Numbered from the stretch's first letter, positions 25,740 to 34,651 are shown. The stretch: DNA of 64,000 nt from an uncultured Eubacteriales bacterium (GCA_900319835.1 ONPY01000008.1:1-64000); one strand, 5' to 3'. Translations and numbers: made by a program. Notes: a model not told the origin generated them from the sequence alone.

Positions 25740-27023
25740 ATGGCTTCATCATTTGTCGATAAGGCAAGAATCAGCATCCACGCCGGCAAGGGCGGCGACG
25801 GCGCAGTCGCCTTCCACCGGGAGAAGTACGTGGCGGCGGGCGGGCCCGACGGGGGCGACGGCGGCCGCGGCGGCAACGTGGTCTTTACCGTTGACGAGAA
25901 TATGTCCACGCTGATGGACTTTCGCTATAAGCGCAAATATGTGGCAGGCAACGGCGCAAACGGCGCTGGCAAACGCTGCTACGGCAAGGACGGGGAGACC
26001 CTTTATATCCGTGTCCCCCGCGGCACCATCATTCGCGACACCGAAACCGGGGCCATCATGCATGACATGTCCACCGGCGAGGACTGGGTTGCGGCCAAGG
26101 GAGGCCGCGGCGGTTGGGGCAATATGCACTTTGCCACGCCCACCCGCCAGGTACCCCGCTTTGCCAAGCCCGGTCTGCCCGGGGAGAGCCACGACATCAC
26201 CCTGGAGCTGAAGCTCCTGGCGGACGTGGGTCTGGTGGGCTTCCCCAACGTGGGCAAATCCACGCTTCTGTCTGTGGTGAGCAAGGCCCACCCCAAGATC
26301 GCAAACTATCACTTCACGACGCTCTTCCCCAATCTCGGCGTGGTGTATGTGGACGAGGGGCGCTCCTTTGTCATGGCTGACATCCCCGGCATCATCGAGG
26401 GCGCGTCCGAGGGCGCGGGCCTTGGCCATGATTTCCTGCGGCACATTGACCGCTGCAGATTGCTGGTGCATCTGGTGGACGTCTCCGGAAGCGAGGGGAG
26501 AGATCCCGTGGCGGACTTTGAGGCCATCAACGCGGAGCTGAAGGAATACAGCCCTGAGCTTGCCGAGAGACCCCAGATCGTGGTGGGCAACAAGTGTGAC
26601 CTGCTGGGGGAGGATCGGGAGAACATCGAAGCGCTCAAGGCCCATGTGGAGGCGCAGGGCTACACCTTCTTTGAGATGAGCGCCGCCACGCACGAGGGCA
26701 CCCGTCAGCTGGTGTCGGAGTGCGCCAGACGTCTCGCCGAGCTGCCGCCCATCGCGAGCTTTGAGGCGGACTACGTTCCGCCCGAGCCCAAGGTGGACAC
26801 CTCGGGCGAGCTGAGTATCATCCATGACGACGATCTCTGGCTGGTGGAGGGCCCCTGGCTCCAGCGCCTGGTGGCGACGGTCAACTTCTCCGACTATGAA
26901 AGCCGGATGTACTTTGACCGCGTGCTCCGCGAGGCCGGCGTCTTCCAGCGTATGGAGGCGATGGGCGTCAAGGACGGGGACACCGTCAGCATGTACGATC
27001 TGATGTTCGAGTACAAAGACTGA
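25740..27023 (+). CDS. obgE: GTPase Obg
   Basis: 427 residues. Glycine-rich Obg fold (FVDKARISIHAGKGGDGAVA to about residue 158), G domain with G1 GFPNVGKST (about 166-174), G3 DIPGIIEGA, G4 NKCD, and a C-terminal OCT domain. ATG 25740 follows AAAGGAGTCC; the frame is open upstream but overlaps the terminator. Ribosome-assembly and stress GTPase, in its standard place after rplU-rpmA. Confidence 0.96.
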   Translation: MASSFVDKARISIHAGKGGDGAVAFHREKYVAAGGPDGGDGGRGGNVVFTVDENMSTLMDFRYKRKYVAGNGANGAGKRCYGKDGETLYIRVPRGTIIRDTETGAIMHDMSTGEDWVAAKGGRGGWGNMHFATPTRQVPRFAKPGLPGESHDITLELKLLADVGLVGFPNVGKSTLLSVVSKAHPKIANYHFTTLFPNLGVVYVDEGRSFVMADIPGIIEGASEGAGLGHDFLRHIDRCRLLVHLVDVSGSEGRDPVADFEAINAELKEYSPELAERPQIVVGNKCDLLGEDRENIEALKAHVEAQGYTFFEMSAATHEGTRQLVSECARRLAELPPIASFEADYVPPEPKVDTSGELSIIHDDDLWLVEGPWLQRLVATVNFSDYESRMYFDRVLREAGVFQRMEAMGVKDGDTVSMYDLMFEYKD

Positions 27024-27466
27024 TGAGCGCGGCGAGAAAACGGAAAATCAACTTTTTTCTGGCGCTTTTGCTGGTGTTGACGCTCTGTTTCATCTGGGGC
27101 AACTCCCTGCTCGACCGGGAGGACTCCGCCGAGGTGAGCGGCGATCTGATGGACCGCTTCGGCGCCCTCTTCCGGCTGTTGGGTCTGGACACGGAGGATG
27201 ACCGCTGGCTGCGCAAGACCGCGCATTTTTCGGAGTTTTCCGTTTTGGGCGCAGAGCTTGCAGCGCTGTTTTTCCTCAACCGGGGGAGAAGCTTACAGTC
27301 CGGGGCCAACGCAGCCTTTGCGGCGCTGCTGGCCGCACTTTCTGACGAGGGAATGCAGTATCTCTCCCTGAGGGCGCCGGAGGTCAAGGATGTGGCGCTG
27401 GACTTTTCCGGCGCTCTGTTCGGCATCTTGCTGATTACGCTGCTGTGGCGGGAAAAGACCAGGTAG
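27023..27466 (+). CDS. VanZ-like family membrane protein
   Basis: 147 residues with four predicted helices. RKTAHFSEFSVLG and DEGMQYLSLRAPEVKDVALDFSGALFG are the conserved VanZ motifs. VanZ gives low-level teicoplanin tolerance in one context; most homologues are uncharacterised. Start overlaps the obgE stop. Confidence 0.85.
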   Translation: MSAARKRKINFFLALLLVLTLCFIWGNSLLDREDSAEVSGDLMDRFGALFRLLGLDTEDDRWLRKTAHFSEFSVLGAELAALFFLNRGRSLQSGANAAFAALLAALSDEGMQYLSLRAPEVKDVALDFSGALFGILLITLLWREKTR

Positions 27467-27531
27467 AAAGAACAATTGAACAAGTCCCCGGGATGTCGTA
27501 AGTCTTTTACGCCGACCCGTACAGCATACGC

Positions 27532-27584
27532 AAGACCACAGGCAAGCGCACCATCCGGCGCGATGTCTGTGGTCTTTCTTTTTG
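27532..27584 (+). terminator. Branched terminator after the obgE operon
   Basis: AAGACCACAG (27532-27541) pairs with CTGTGGTCTT (27567-27576), with a GCGC/GCGC inner hairpin and a T-rich tail. The sequence 27490-27530 also folds (GTCGTAA with TTACGCCGAC), so this could be a small regulatory leader. Confidence 0.65.
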
Positions 27585-27602
27585 ACAAGAAAGTTTTTAA
27601 AC

Positions 27603-27659
27603 TTGCTTTCTTTTCCATTTCTTTGTATACTTTTTATAAGGTAAACCAATTGCAATTGG
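27603..27659 (+). promoter_or_regulatory. Promoter and palindromic operator of the TIR/LRR/SLOG operon
   Basis: TTGCTT (27603-27608), 17-base spacer, TATACT (27626-27631). At 27646-27659 is a perfect 14-base palindrome, CCAATTGCAATTGG, between the transcription start and the start codon; the ribosome site GGGAG begins inside its right arm, so it could be a repressor site or a translation-masking hairpin. Confidence 0.5.
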
Positions 27660-27670
27660 GAGAAAAACCG

Positions 27671-28495
27671 ATGAAAAACTGGTGGAAGCGCTTCCCGCCC
27701 TATGAAGGGGAGGAGCCGTATCTTTACTTTGCTTTTGCCGACGCGGACGCGCGGCGCGTCTGGCCCGTGCTGCGCCTGCTTCTGGAGCGCGGCTGCCGCG
27801 TCTGGTACAGTACGGGCTCCGCCGGCAGCGCCGAGGAAGTTTTGTACCGGCAGGTCCGCTCCGGCGGCGCTCAGCTGACGCTGCTGTATCTGACGGATGC
27901 GGTGTGCGCAGACGGGGACACCAAGAGCAACCTGCTGGTCAACCAGAAACAGGACAGGCCCATCCTCTGCCTGGACCCGGACGGTGCGGACCGCAGGCTT
28001 GCCATGGGCCTCAGGGAGGACATTCCCCATCTGCCGCTGTATCGGCTGCGAGGCAGGGGAGAGCTGGAGAGCGCCCTTGTCCACGCGGAGGGCTTCTCCC
28101 AGAATATGCTGGCAGAGCCGGTCAGGGTGGAGGAGGGGAGCCTGGCGGGAAAGCTCGCCGCGCTCTTTTGCGTACTGGCCGCGGTCCTCGCGCTGGTCTC
28201 CTTTGCGGGCGTGCGCTATCTGCACTGGTTTCAGCCGGAGCTTCCTGATGAAGTGCGCTTTTCTGATCCGGTGATTGCCGACGCTGTTCGGAATGCGGCC
28301 CGGGGCGGCGCTATCACCGAAGAGCTGACGGGGAAGGTTCGGGTTTTGTACTTCAAGGAACTGCCGGAGAACTGGGAGGAGCTTTCCAAGCTGCCAGCGC
28401 TGGAGCGTGTTGTGCTGCCCCAGACTTTGCTCACAAAAGAGGCTGAGCTGCCGGCGCTGGATGTGGAGATAGAGCTGACAGGAGGCGGGTCATGA
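27671..28495 (+). CDS. Degenerate TIR-like, single-pass membrane protein (first gene of the operon)
   Basis: 274 residues. Residues 1-130 follow a TIR-like alternation of strands and helices (YLYFAFAD, CRVWYSTG, LTLLYLTDAV, RPILCLD) and share the PPYEG start with the next gene's PYEGGRP. The region that should carry the catalytic glutamate (SPNCxxE in the neighbour) reads DTKSNLLVNQ, so NADase activity is doubtful. A membrane helix at about 158-178 (LAALFCVLAAVLALVSFAGV) is followed by an 80-residue outer region with a leucine-rich-repeat-like tail (LPALERVVLPQTLL). ATG 27671 chosen from the GGGAGAAAAACC site. Possible partner or decoy for the active TIR protein. TIR assignment is from pattern only. 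Confidence 0.6.
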   Translation: MKNWWKRFPPYEGEEPYLYFAFADADARRVWPVLRLLLERGCRVWYSTGSAGSAEEVLYRQVRSGGAQLTLLYLTDAVCADGDTKSNLLVNQKQDRPILCLDPDGADRRLAMGLREDIPHLPLYRLRGRGELESALVHAEGFSQNMLAEPVRVEEGSLAGKLAALFCVLAAVLALVSFAGVRYLHWFQPELPDEVRFSDPVIADAVRNAARGGAITEELTGKVRVLYFKELPENWEELSKLPALERVVLPQTLLTKEAELPALDVEIELTGGGS

Positions 28496-29658
28496 GCCGA
28501 TTTTTCAAGCCCTATGAGGGCGGCCGCCCCTTTGTGTTTATCAGCTACGCACACAAACAGTCCGACCAAGTGGTGGATACCATCCGCATCCTGCACGAAA
28601 AGGGCTGGCGGCTTTGGTACGACGAGGGCATCCCCGCCGGCAGCGATTGGCCGGTCAACATCGCCCAGCACATGCAGCGCTGTGAGCGCGTGATCTTTTT
28701 CCTGTCCAAACGGGCGTTGGAGTCGCCCAACTGCTTCAGCGAAATCCGCACCGCCGCCCGCCTGAACAAGCCCATGCTGGTGGTCTCCCTGGAGGAGACC
28801 GAGCCGGATGAGAGCTGGCGGGAGTTGCTAAAGGACAAGGAGATCCTGCCGATCACGGCAGAGCCTGCCGCAAGGGCGGAGGCCATTTTGCACTCCGGCT
28901 TTCTGCCGAGGCGCCTGCACCGCTCATGGACAGAGCGCGTCCCATGGCGTGTGTTTGGACTTGCGGCGTCGCTGCTTTTCTTCCTTGCCGCGGCGGGGAC
29001 CATGGGCGCCCTGGCCACAGGGCGCATCAACCCCGTGCCGCAGCCGACAGCACCTGCCGAGACGCCCGCGCCCACGGCAAAGGCCACGGCACCGCCGGTG
29101 CTGGAGCTGGACGGGGCGGAACGATTCTTTGCCGTGGGCTTTCCGGATACCCAGCAGGAGAAGGCGATCCGCCGGGCATTGGGCAATCCCTCGGAGGAGG
29201 TCTACCGCTGGCAACTGGCGGAAATCCGGGAATTGTATTTTTGCGGGAATCTGAACCCGAACGGCTTTGCGGCGGTGTCCTTTGACAGAAACGGCGTTTG
29301 CCGGGTCAACGGCGCTCCGGTGACACAGGGGCAGGTGAACGATCTGAGTCTGATCGCGGACATGGCGAGACTCGAAAAGCTGGCTCTCATCTGCCAGCCG
29401 CTGACGTCCATCAGCGGTCTCAATGGACTGACACAGCTGCGGGAACTGAGTCTCGCAGGCAGTAAGGTGGAGAGTCTTTCCACGCTGAAAGAGCTGCCGA
29501 GTCTGGAAGTTTTGCATCTGGAGCACACCGGCGTCCGGGATCTCACATCGCTTGAAGCCTTCCCCAATTTGAAAACCGTGACAGTCAGCCTGGAGATGCT
29601 CCCGCTGAGCTGGAACGAGAAAGCCGCATTTGCTGTGATCCTCATCAGAGAGGCCTGA
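28492..29658 (+). CDS. TIR - transmembrane - leucine-rich repeat protein
   Basis: 388 residues. TIR domain at 10-135: FVFISYAHKQSD (strand A), WRLWYDEGIPAGSDW (BB loop), VIFFLSKRALESPNCFSEI where E84 is the expected NADase glutamate. Positively charged residues (RRLHRSWTER) precede one membrane helix at 153-174, predicting TIR inside and the rest outside. A Pro/Ala/Thr linker (180-202) leads to an unassigned domain (205-285) and three to four internalin-type LRRs (about 293-365, LEKLALICQPLTSISGLNGL). The layout mirrors animal Toll-like receptors in reverse order. Overlaps the previous gene by 4 bases. TIR call firm; receptor role inferred. Confidence 0.85.
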   Translation: MSRFFKPYEGGRPFVFISYAHKQSDQVVDTIRILHEKGWRLWYDEGIPAGSDWPVNIAQHMQRCERVIFFLSKRALESPNCFSEIRTAARLNKPMLVVSLEETEPDESWRELLKDKEILPITAEPAARAEAILHSGFLPRRLHRSWTERVPWRVFGLAASLLFFLAAAGTMGALATGRINPVPQPTAPAETPAPTAKATAPPVLELDGAERFFAVGFPDTQQEKAIRRALGNPSEEVYRWQLAEIRELYFCGNLNPNGFAAVSFDRNGVCRVNGAPVTQGQVNDLSLIADMARLEKLALICQPLTSISGLNGLTQLRELSLAGSKVESLSTLKELPSLEVLHLEHTGVRDLTSLEAFPNLKTVTVSLEMLPLSWNEKAAFAVILIREA

Positions 29659-29677
29659 ACGAAAAGGGAGGAAGCCT

Positions 29678-32600
29678 ATGAAAAACGCGGGAAAAATCCG
29701 CCTGCTCTGCACAGAGCAGGACCGTGAAAAGCTGCAGCCCATCCTGGATGCGCTGACTGCAAAGGGCCTGAGCGTCGCGAACGGGGAGCCAGGCAGGGAT
29801 GAAGTGACCCTGGCCGCCCTGTCAGAGAGCTTTTACGCCGACAAAGAGAAGACCGACAAGCTCCTTGCCCTGATTGGCACCGGGGTGGAAAAGCTGGTGC
29901 CGTTGAAGCTGGACAGCGCGGAAGTGCCGGAGACACTGATGAACGCGCTCTATTCCCGCAACATCGTCTCCGCCTCCGAGCGGGACGCAGGGCTGATCGC
30001 AGAACGCATCGCGGCCGCCCTGCCGCGGAAGAAGAGCGGTCTGCCGAAACTGCTGATCGTGGCGGGTATTGCGCTGCTGGCTGTGATCGGGCTGCTTCTC
30101 TGGCGCGGACAGCGCGGAGATGCTGTTCCCGCCATGAGCGAGACAGAGGAAGAACCTGCCGTCTATCCACTGGGATTGACGCAGGAGGACCTTGAACAAA
30201 TTGAGATTGCGCTGATTGTGGGCGACCGGGCGGAATTCTATCGCAGCGACGAAATTGGCAAGAAGGGTCACCGGCCGGAATGGGATGAGTTCGCTTACCG
30301 GAATTACGATCAGGATGGGGCGCATTATTACAGCCGGGATGACGGGCACGAGTATCCGATGACCCGCTATGAGGATCTGAGTTTTCTGAGCATGATGCCG
30401 AAGCTCAGCCAGCTGTATCTCTGCAAGGTCGATCTTGGGACAATGCCGGACTTGACAGCCGCAACCCGCCTGCGGAGCGTGATGCTGGGAGACTGCGTGA
30501 TTTCTGATCTGGAATGGCTGCGCGGATCGTCCGTCACCCATGTGGATTTGCTGAACAGCACGGGCTCATACACGGATTACAGTCCGCTGAGCGCCTGTGA
30601 AAAGCTGCGCGAAGTACATATTGATCTGGTCGGTGCGCAGGAGGCCGATTGTTCCGGATTCTGTCCGCCGAAGCTCGAATGGCTGTGGATCAACAACGGT
30701 CAGCAGCTGCGGAGCACGCTGGATCTCTCGGCCTTGAAAGCCTGTACTGCGCTGAAAGAGTGCCAACTCGATTACGAACTTCCCATCGAAGATCTCTCTT
30801 TCCTTTCCCGGGCCGAATCTCTGGATAAGCTGAGAGTAAACAATCTCCGCCGCCTTCGGGATATCTCCGCTCTGGGAGGGCTAAAGAAGCTGAGGGAACT
30901 GCAGATTGAAGAAGATAACGCCGTCTCGGATTTCTCTGTTTTGGCGGGATGTACGGGACTGGAGTATCTCAAGATCGACGCGGAGTGGGAGCGGCGCCTT
31001 CGGGACGCCTCCTTCCTGACGCAGCTTCCGAATATCCGATCACTCGAGCTGCACGGGGTGGAGCTGCCGGATCTGGAGTTTTTGCGGGTGATCGGAGAGT
31101 ACAACAGAATCATAGATCTGTCGCTGCATGGCTCGGCCGGGGATTACTCTGCGCTGGAGGCGATCAAAAACTACAACCGGCTTTCTTTTGAACCAAGTGG
31201 TGAGGAATCGCTTGATCGGATCACGCTGTGGCTGCAGAACGCGACAATTGAGGAATTGACCCTTCGCAATTTTTCCAGCGTGGATCTCTCGTCTTTGCCG
31301 CGGGCGAAAAGCCGTGTGGAACTGGACCGCTGCGGCATTACGGATCTTGGCACCATGCCGGAGGATTGGCGCGCGACCAGGCTCAATCTCAACAAGTGTT
31401 CGGCACTGCGTTCTCTGTCGGGTTTGGAAAAGCAGAAACGGATTGGTCAAAACGGCCTCGGCAATCTGGAGATATACAACTGCCCCCGTCTGAGTGATTG
31501 GAGCGCGCTGGAGGGGATGGACATGTCCTCTCTGCGTATCACCGGCGGCTTCACGCTGCCAGATTTCAAGACGCTGACTCTGGGCAGTCTGCAGCTGGAT
31601 CGCGTGGCGGACATCGTGGATCTGCATTTCCTGGATGAAATGCAGATTGCGCACGCGCTGGACGTTGAGCTCGTCGGCTTGGATGAACTGACGAGTCTCG
31701 AACCGCTGCGCCGCTTTCACGGGCGGAGCCTCGCCGTTCCGCCTCAGTTGGCCGAGCAGGCGGAGGATCTGGTGAAATCCGGCAATTACCAAGAGTATCG
31801 CGTGATCTTCCCGGAAGGCGGATGGGATCTGGATCAGTCGGAATTCAGTCTGCTGAGTCTGGATGAGCTGGAGACCATGCCTCCCGCAATGCTGCGGCGT
31901 GTGGAGCGCCTCTGCCTGATGGGAGACACCGTGGTGGATCTCAGCAACGGCGACATCTGGGAGAATTGGGACAACGGCAGACCGACCCTGCTGTATCACA
32001 GATGGAACAGTGACGAGCTGACGCCCATCGTATACGGTTCCGGCTTTGAGGACCTGTTCGAGATGCTCAGCCCGCTCACGGGACTGCGGAATCTGCAGAT
32101 TTACGCGCAGCCGCTGAGGAAGCTGGACGGGATTCAAAGCTTCCAGAATCTGGTTGTCTTTGGCTCCGACCTGTGCCCGGAACTCTCTGACGCCTCCGCG
32201 GTTTTTGCCTGTCCGCAGCTGAGTGATCTGCGGCTTGACAACTGTGAGGTCACGTCCATCCAGGGCGTACAGAATTTGCGTGAGCTGGAACACTTGAATA
32301 TCAACAACACGAAAGTCAATGATCTTTCGCCGCTGACCGAATGCGATTTCTCTGTGGCCGGAGAGAACGGTGACCTGGCGCTGTTTCTCAGCAACTTGCC
32401 TGTGGAGGACTATTCCCCCCTGCAGGGACTCCCACTGAGCAGGCTGGATATCAACGACACTGACCCTGAACGTTTCCTTCCCTTTATTGAGGGGGCGCCG
32501 CTGCGCTCCTTCCAGGCCTGCAACAGCTTTATCGACCGCGGGGGTTCCGAGCCCAATGCGCTCTTTGCCGAATTTGTGCGCAGCCACCCGCAGCTGGAGG

Positions 32601-32755
32601 AGCTGAATCTCTCCTGGAACCAGGGAATCACCGACCTGACACCACTGTTGGAGTTGGAGAATCTGCAGCAAGTGCGCGTCTCCCGCGATATGGAACAGGC
32701 AATCCGGAGTCTGGAAGGCAGGAACTACACTTTCCATCTGGAGATTGAAGGTTGA
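29678..32755 (+). CDS. Large membrane-anchored leucine-rich-repeat protein with TIR-like N-terminus
   Basis: 1025 residues. Residues 1-115 (KIRLLCTEQDREKLQPILDA, EVTLAALSESF, KLVPLKLD) look like a shrunken TIR/response-type alpha-beta domain without a catalytic glutamate. RKKSGLPK then a helix at 122-142 predicts N-in topology. Residues about 165-1020 are outside and contain many irregular 20-24-residue LRR units (DLSFLSRAESLDKLRVNNLRR-like, ending ITDLTPLLELENLQQVRVS). Length is exceptional for a bacterial LRR receptor without a cell-wall signal. Good ribosome site AGGGAGG. Third gene of the operon; likely senses an external protein or glycan, but the ligand is unknown. Confidence 0.75.
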   Translation: MKNAGKIRLLCTEQDREKLQPILDALTAKGLSVANGEPGRDEVTLAALSESFYADKEKTDKLLALIGTGVEKLVPLKLDSAEVPETLMNALYSRNIVSASERDAGLIAERIAAALPRKKSGLPKLLIVAGIALLAVIGLLLWRGQRGDAVPAMSETEEEPAVYPLGLTQEDLEQIEIALIVGDRAEFYRSDEIGKKGHRPEWDEFAYRNYDQDGAHYYSRDDGHEYPMTRYEDLSFLSMMPKLSQLYLCKVDLGTMPDLTAATRLRSVMLGDCVISDLEWLRGSSVTHVDLLNSTGSYTDYSPLSACEKLREVHIDLVGAQEADCSGFCPPKLEWLWINNGQQLRSTLDLSALKACTALKECQLDYELPIEDLSFLSRAESLDKLRVNNLRRLRDISALGGLKKLRELQIEEDNAVSDFSVLAGCTGLEYLKIDAEWERRLRDASFLTQLPNIRSLELHGVELPDLEFLRVIGEYNRIIDLSLHGSAGDYSALEAIKNYNRLSFEPSGEESLDRITLWLQNATIEELTLRNFSSVDLSSLPRAKSRVELDRCGITDLGTMPEDWRATRLNLNKCSALRSLSGLEKQKRIGQNGLGNLEIYNCPRLSDWSALEGMDMSSLRITGGFTLPDFKTLTLGSLQLDRVADIVDLHFLDEMQIAHALDVELVGLDELTSLEPLRRFHGRSLAVPPQLAEQAEDLVKSGNYQEYRVIFPEGGWDLDQSEFSLLSLDELETMPPAMLRRVERLCLMGDTVVDLSNGDIWENWDNGRPTLLYHRWNSDELTPIVYGSGFEDLFEMLSPLTGLRNLQIYAQPLRKLDGIQSFQNLVVFGSDLCPELSDASAVFACPQLSDLRLDNCEVTSIQGVQNLRELEHLNINNTKVNDLSPLTECDFSVAGENGDLALFLSNLPVEDYSPLQGLPLSRLDINDTDPERFLPFIEGAPLRSFQACNSFIDRGGSEPNALFAEFVRSHPQLEELNLSWNQGITDLTPLLELENLQQVRVSRDMEQAIRSLEGRNYTFHLEIEG

Positions 32756-34359
32756 TCAATACGGAAAACCAAATTCCCATTGTAATCGGCGCGACCGGAC
32801 ACCGGGCCATCCGGGAGGGGGACCGCGCCGCACTGAAACAGGCTGTCAAGGAGGAGCTGTTGAAGCTCCGACAGCTCTGCCCCAACTCCCGCATGCTCAT
32901 GCTCTCAGCTTTGGCCGAGGGCGGAGACCTGCTCTGCGCCGAGGCTGCCGCCGAGCTTGACATCGGGATGATCGCGGCACTGCCCCGGTCACAGGGGGAC
33001 TACGAGCGGGATTTCAGCCCCGAAGCTCTCGAGCGCTTTCGCTTCCACTGCAAGCGCGCCGAGCAGGTCTTTGTGGCACCCTGGACCGAAGAGCCCCCGG
33101 CGGACGGTGAAAGGCGGGACTTCACCTTTCGTCAGGCGGGGATCTATGTGGCCCAGCACTGCCATGTGTTGCTGGCCCTCTGGGACGGCGGGCCGGGCTC
33201 ACAGGCCGCCTGCGGCACGGCGGAGGCGGTGGAGTTTGCTCTCCACGGAGACTATACCCCGGCACTCGGAACTGCGCCACGCACAGGCGCAAACAGCGCG
33301 GTGCTCCACATCTTCACGCCCAGAGGCAAACAGATAGAGGAGCCGGCAGGCAGTGTCCACGTGCTGGGGGATTGGAAGCAGGTACGGAAGAGCCTTCAGC
33401 AAACCGATGATTTCAACCGCCTGGCAGCAGCTCTCCCCACCTCGAAGCGGCGCCTGATGCCGGAGGACAGACCGCTGGATGCGGCGCTTGAAAAAATGGA
33501 GCGGGTGTATCTCGCAGCAGGGACGCTGAGCCGGAATGCTGCCGAGCGTTACCGGCGGGTGCTGGCGCTTCTTGCTGTCGCCAGCGCCGTGCTGACATTC
33601 GCCTTCTTGATGTACGATGAGGCGGAGGCCGTCTGGATGATCCTCGTCTGTGGCGCCACGCTGTTGGCCGCCTGGGGACTCAGGCGCTTTGCCGTCACCT
33701 CTGACTGCCACCGGCTGTATCTGGACTGCCGGGTGCTGGCCGAGTACCTGCGGGTCCAGAGCTTTTTGCGTTACGCAGGCAGCCGGGTGGAGGCCGCACA
33801 GCTTCTCTCCTGGACACAGCGGGAGGAGGCGGTCTGGGCAATGGTCGCCCTCTGCGCCTTGAACGTGGGCCGAGAGCCGGAGAATGGACGTGACATCCGC
33901 GCCTGCTGGGTGGAGGCCCAGCGGGACTATCACGGCAAGGCGGCAAAGAGCTCCGGCTTGAAGCTGACTGCCAGCGAACGCACCGTCCGTATCGCCCTGC
34001 TTGTGAGCGTGTCGCTGTATGTGGCGGCGGTGGGCTTTGAGCTGCTCTGCGGCGGCCTGATCTTCCGTCCGGCGTTGGTCGTTTTGAATGTGGAGTTCTG
34101 GCGCACGGTGCTGAAGATCCTGCTCGGCATCCTCTCCGCTGTGACGCTGTTTGTGGCAAACTACTATGGTCACCTGTCCCTGCCGCGAACCATGAGCGAC
34201 CACAGAAAGATGGAGCGCTTCTATGAGAGCATGTCCACGCGCCTGGAAAAGCGTGGACAGACGGAGGCGCTGCTGGCGGAGTTAGCCCGGGAAGAGCTGA
34301 TCGAAAACGGCAACTGGTGCTCCTATCAGCGGGACAACACCCCGGATTTCAACCTTTAA
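32752..34359 (+). CDS. SLOG-like nucleotide-binding domain fused to four-helix membrane (SLATT-like) region
   Basis: 535 residues. Residues 8-195 show a Rossmann/SLOG-type fold: IPIVIGATGHRAI (first strand with glycine loop), MLMLSALAEGGDLLCAEAA, GMIAALP, CHVLLALWDG and the final VLHIFTPRG. A linker leads to helices at 268-287 and 293-309, an amphipathic stretch (HRLYLDCRVLAEYLRVQSFLR) like that following SLATT 2TM units, then helices at 412-434 and 452-470. SLOG domains are proposed to sense nucleotide messengers and SLATT to be a pore-type effector. TTG start at 32752 overlaps the upstream stop; no better start is seen. Likely the effector of the operon (inference). Confidence 0.72.
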   Translation: MINTENQIPIVIGATGHRAIREGDRAALKQAVKEELLKLRQLCPNSRMLMLSALAEGGDLLCAEAAAELDIGMIAALPRSQGDYERDFSPEALERFRFHCKRAEQVFVAPWTEEPPADGERRDFTFRQAGIYVAQHCHVLLALWDGGPGSQAACGTAEAVEFALHGDYTPALGTAPRTGANSAVLHIFTPRGKQIEEPAGSVHVLGDWKQVRKSLQQTDDFNRLAAALPTSKRRLMPEDRPLDAALEKMERVYLAAGTLSRNAAERYRRVLALLAVASAVLTFAFLMYDEAEAVWMILVCGATLLAAWGLRRFAVTSDCHRLYLDCRVLAEYLRVQSFLRYAGSRVEAAQLLSWTQREEAVWAMVALCALNVGREPENGRDIRACWVEAQRDYHGKAAKSSGLKLTASERTVRIALLVSVSLYVAAVGFELLCGGLIFRPALVVLNVEFWRTVLKILLGILSAVTLFVANYYGHLSLPRTMSDHRKMERFYESMSTRLEKRGQTEALLAELAREELIENGNWCSYQRDNTPDFNL

Positions 34360-34369
34360 AAATGCAATT

Positions 34370-34403
34370 GCCCCTGAGCGGAGAGAGCTCTCCGCTCAGG
34401 GGC
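34370..34403 (+). terminator. Terminator of the TIR/LRR/SLOG operon
   Basis: A 16-base perfect stem (34370-34385 with 34388-34403, GCCCCTGAGCGGAGAG) and a 2-base centre. T-run is short. Confidence 0.7.
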
Positions 34404-34469
34404 GTTTGTGTCTGAAGCGAAAAGCAGGCGGTTTACGGACAGCGCCGCGCCGGAGGCCTGCGGCATCAT

Positions 34470-34545
34470 TTACACGTCGAGAGGCTTGAAGAAATGCCCG
34501 TCCATCCCGGACACGAGGTCGGCCTGCTTCTTCTCAGAAATTCGG
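34470..34545 (-). pseudogene. Receiver-domain (hybrid histidine kinase) C-terminal remnant
   Basis: Minus-strand codons read KKQADLVSGMDGHFFKPLDV then stop. The pattern AGMDGHLxKPLD is the end of the receiver domain of hybrid sensor kinases. No N-terminal part is nearby, so this is a decayed fragment. The surrounding 34404-34590 holds nothing else recognisable. Confidence 0.5.
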
Positions 34546-34594
34546 CTTTTGCCTGATAGGAGAGAAAACCAACAAAAGACGGCGGCGGGCTCCC

Positions 34595-34623
34595 TTGTCT
34601 TTCGGACACCGCGGGAGTAAAAT
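34595..34623 (+). promoter_or_regulatory. Promoter of the CARF-nuclease gene
   Basis: TTGTCT (34595-34600), 17-base spacer, TAAAAT (34618-34623). Confidence 0.55.
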
Positions 34624-34651
34624 AAAACAAAAACAGAGAGAGGCGAGATGC

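Noticed and set aside
27671..34359. Thoeris defence system
   Set aside because: TIR gene present but no ThsA-type SIR2/SLOG effector or ThsB pairing; the SLOG-like gene has a membrane region instead.
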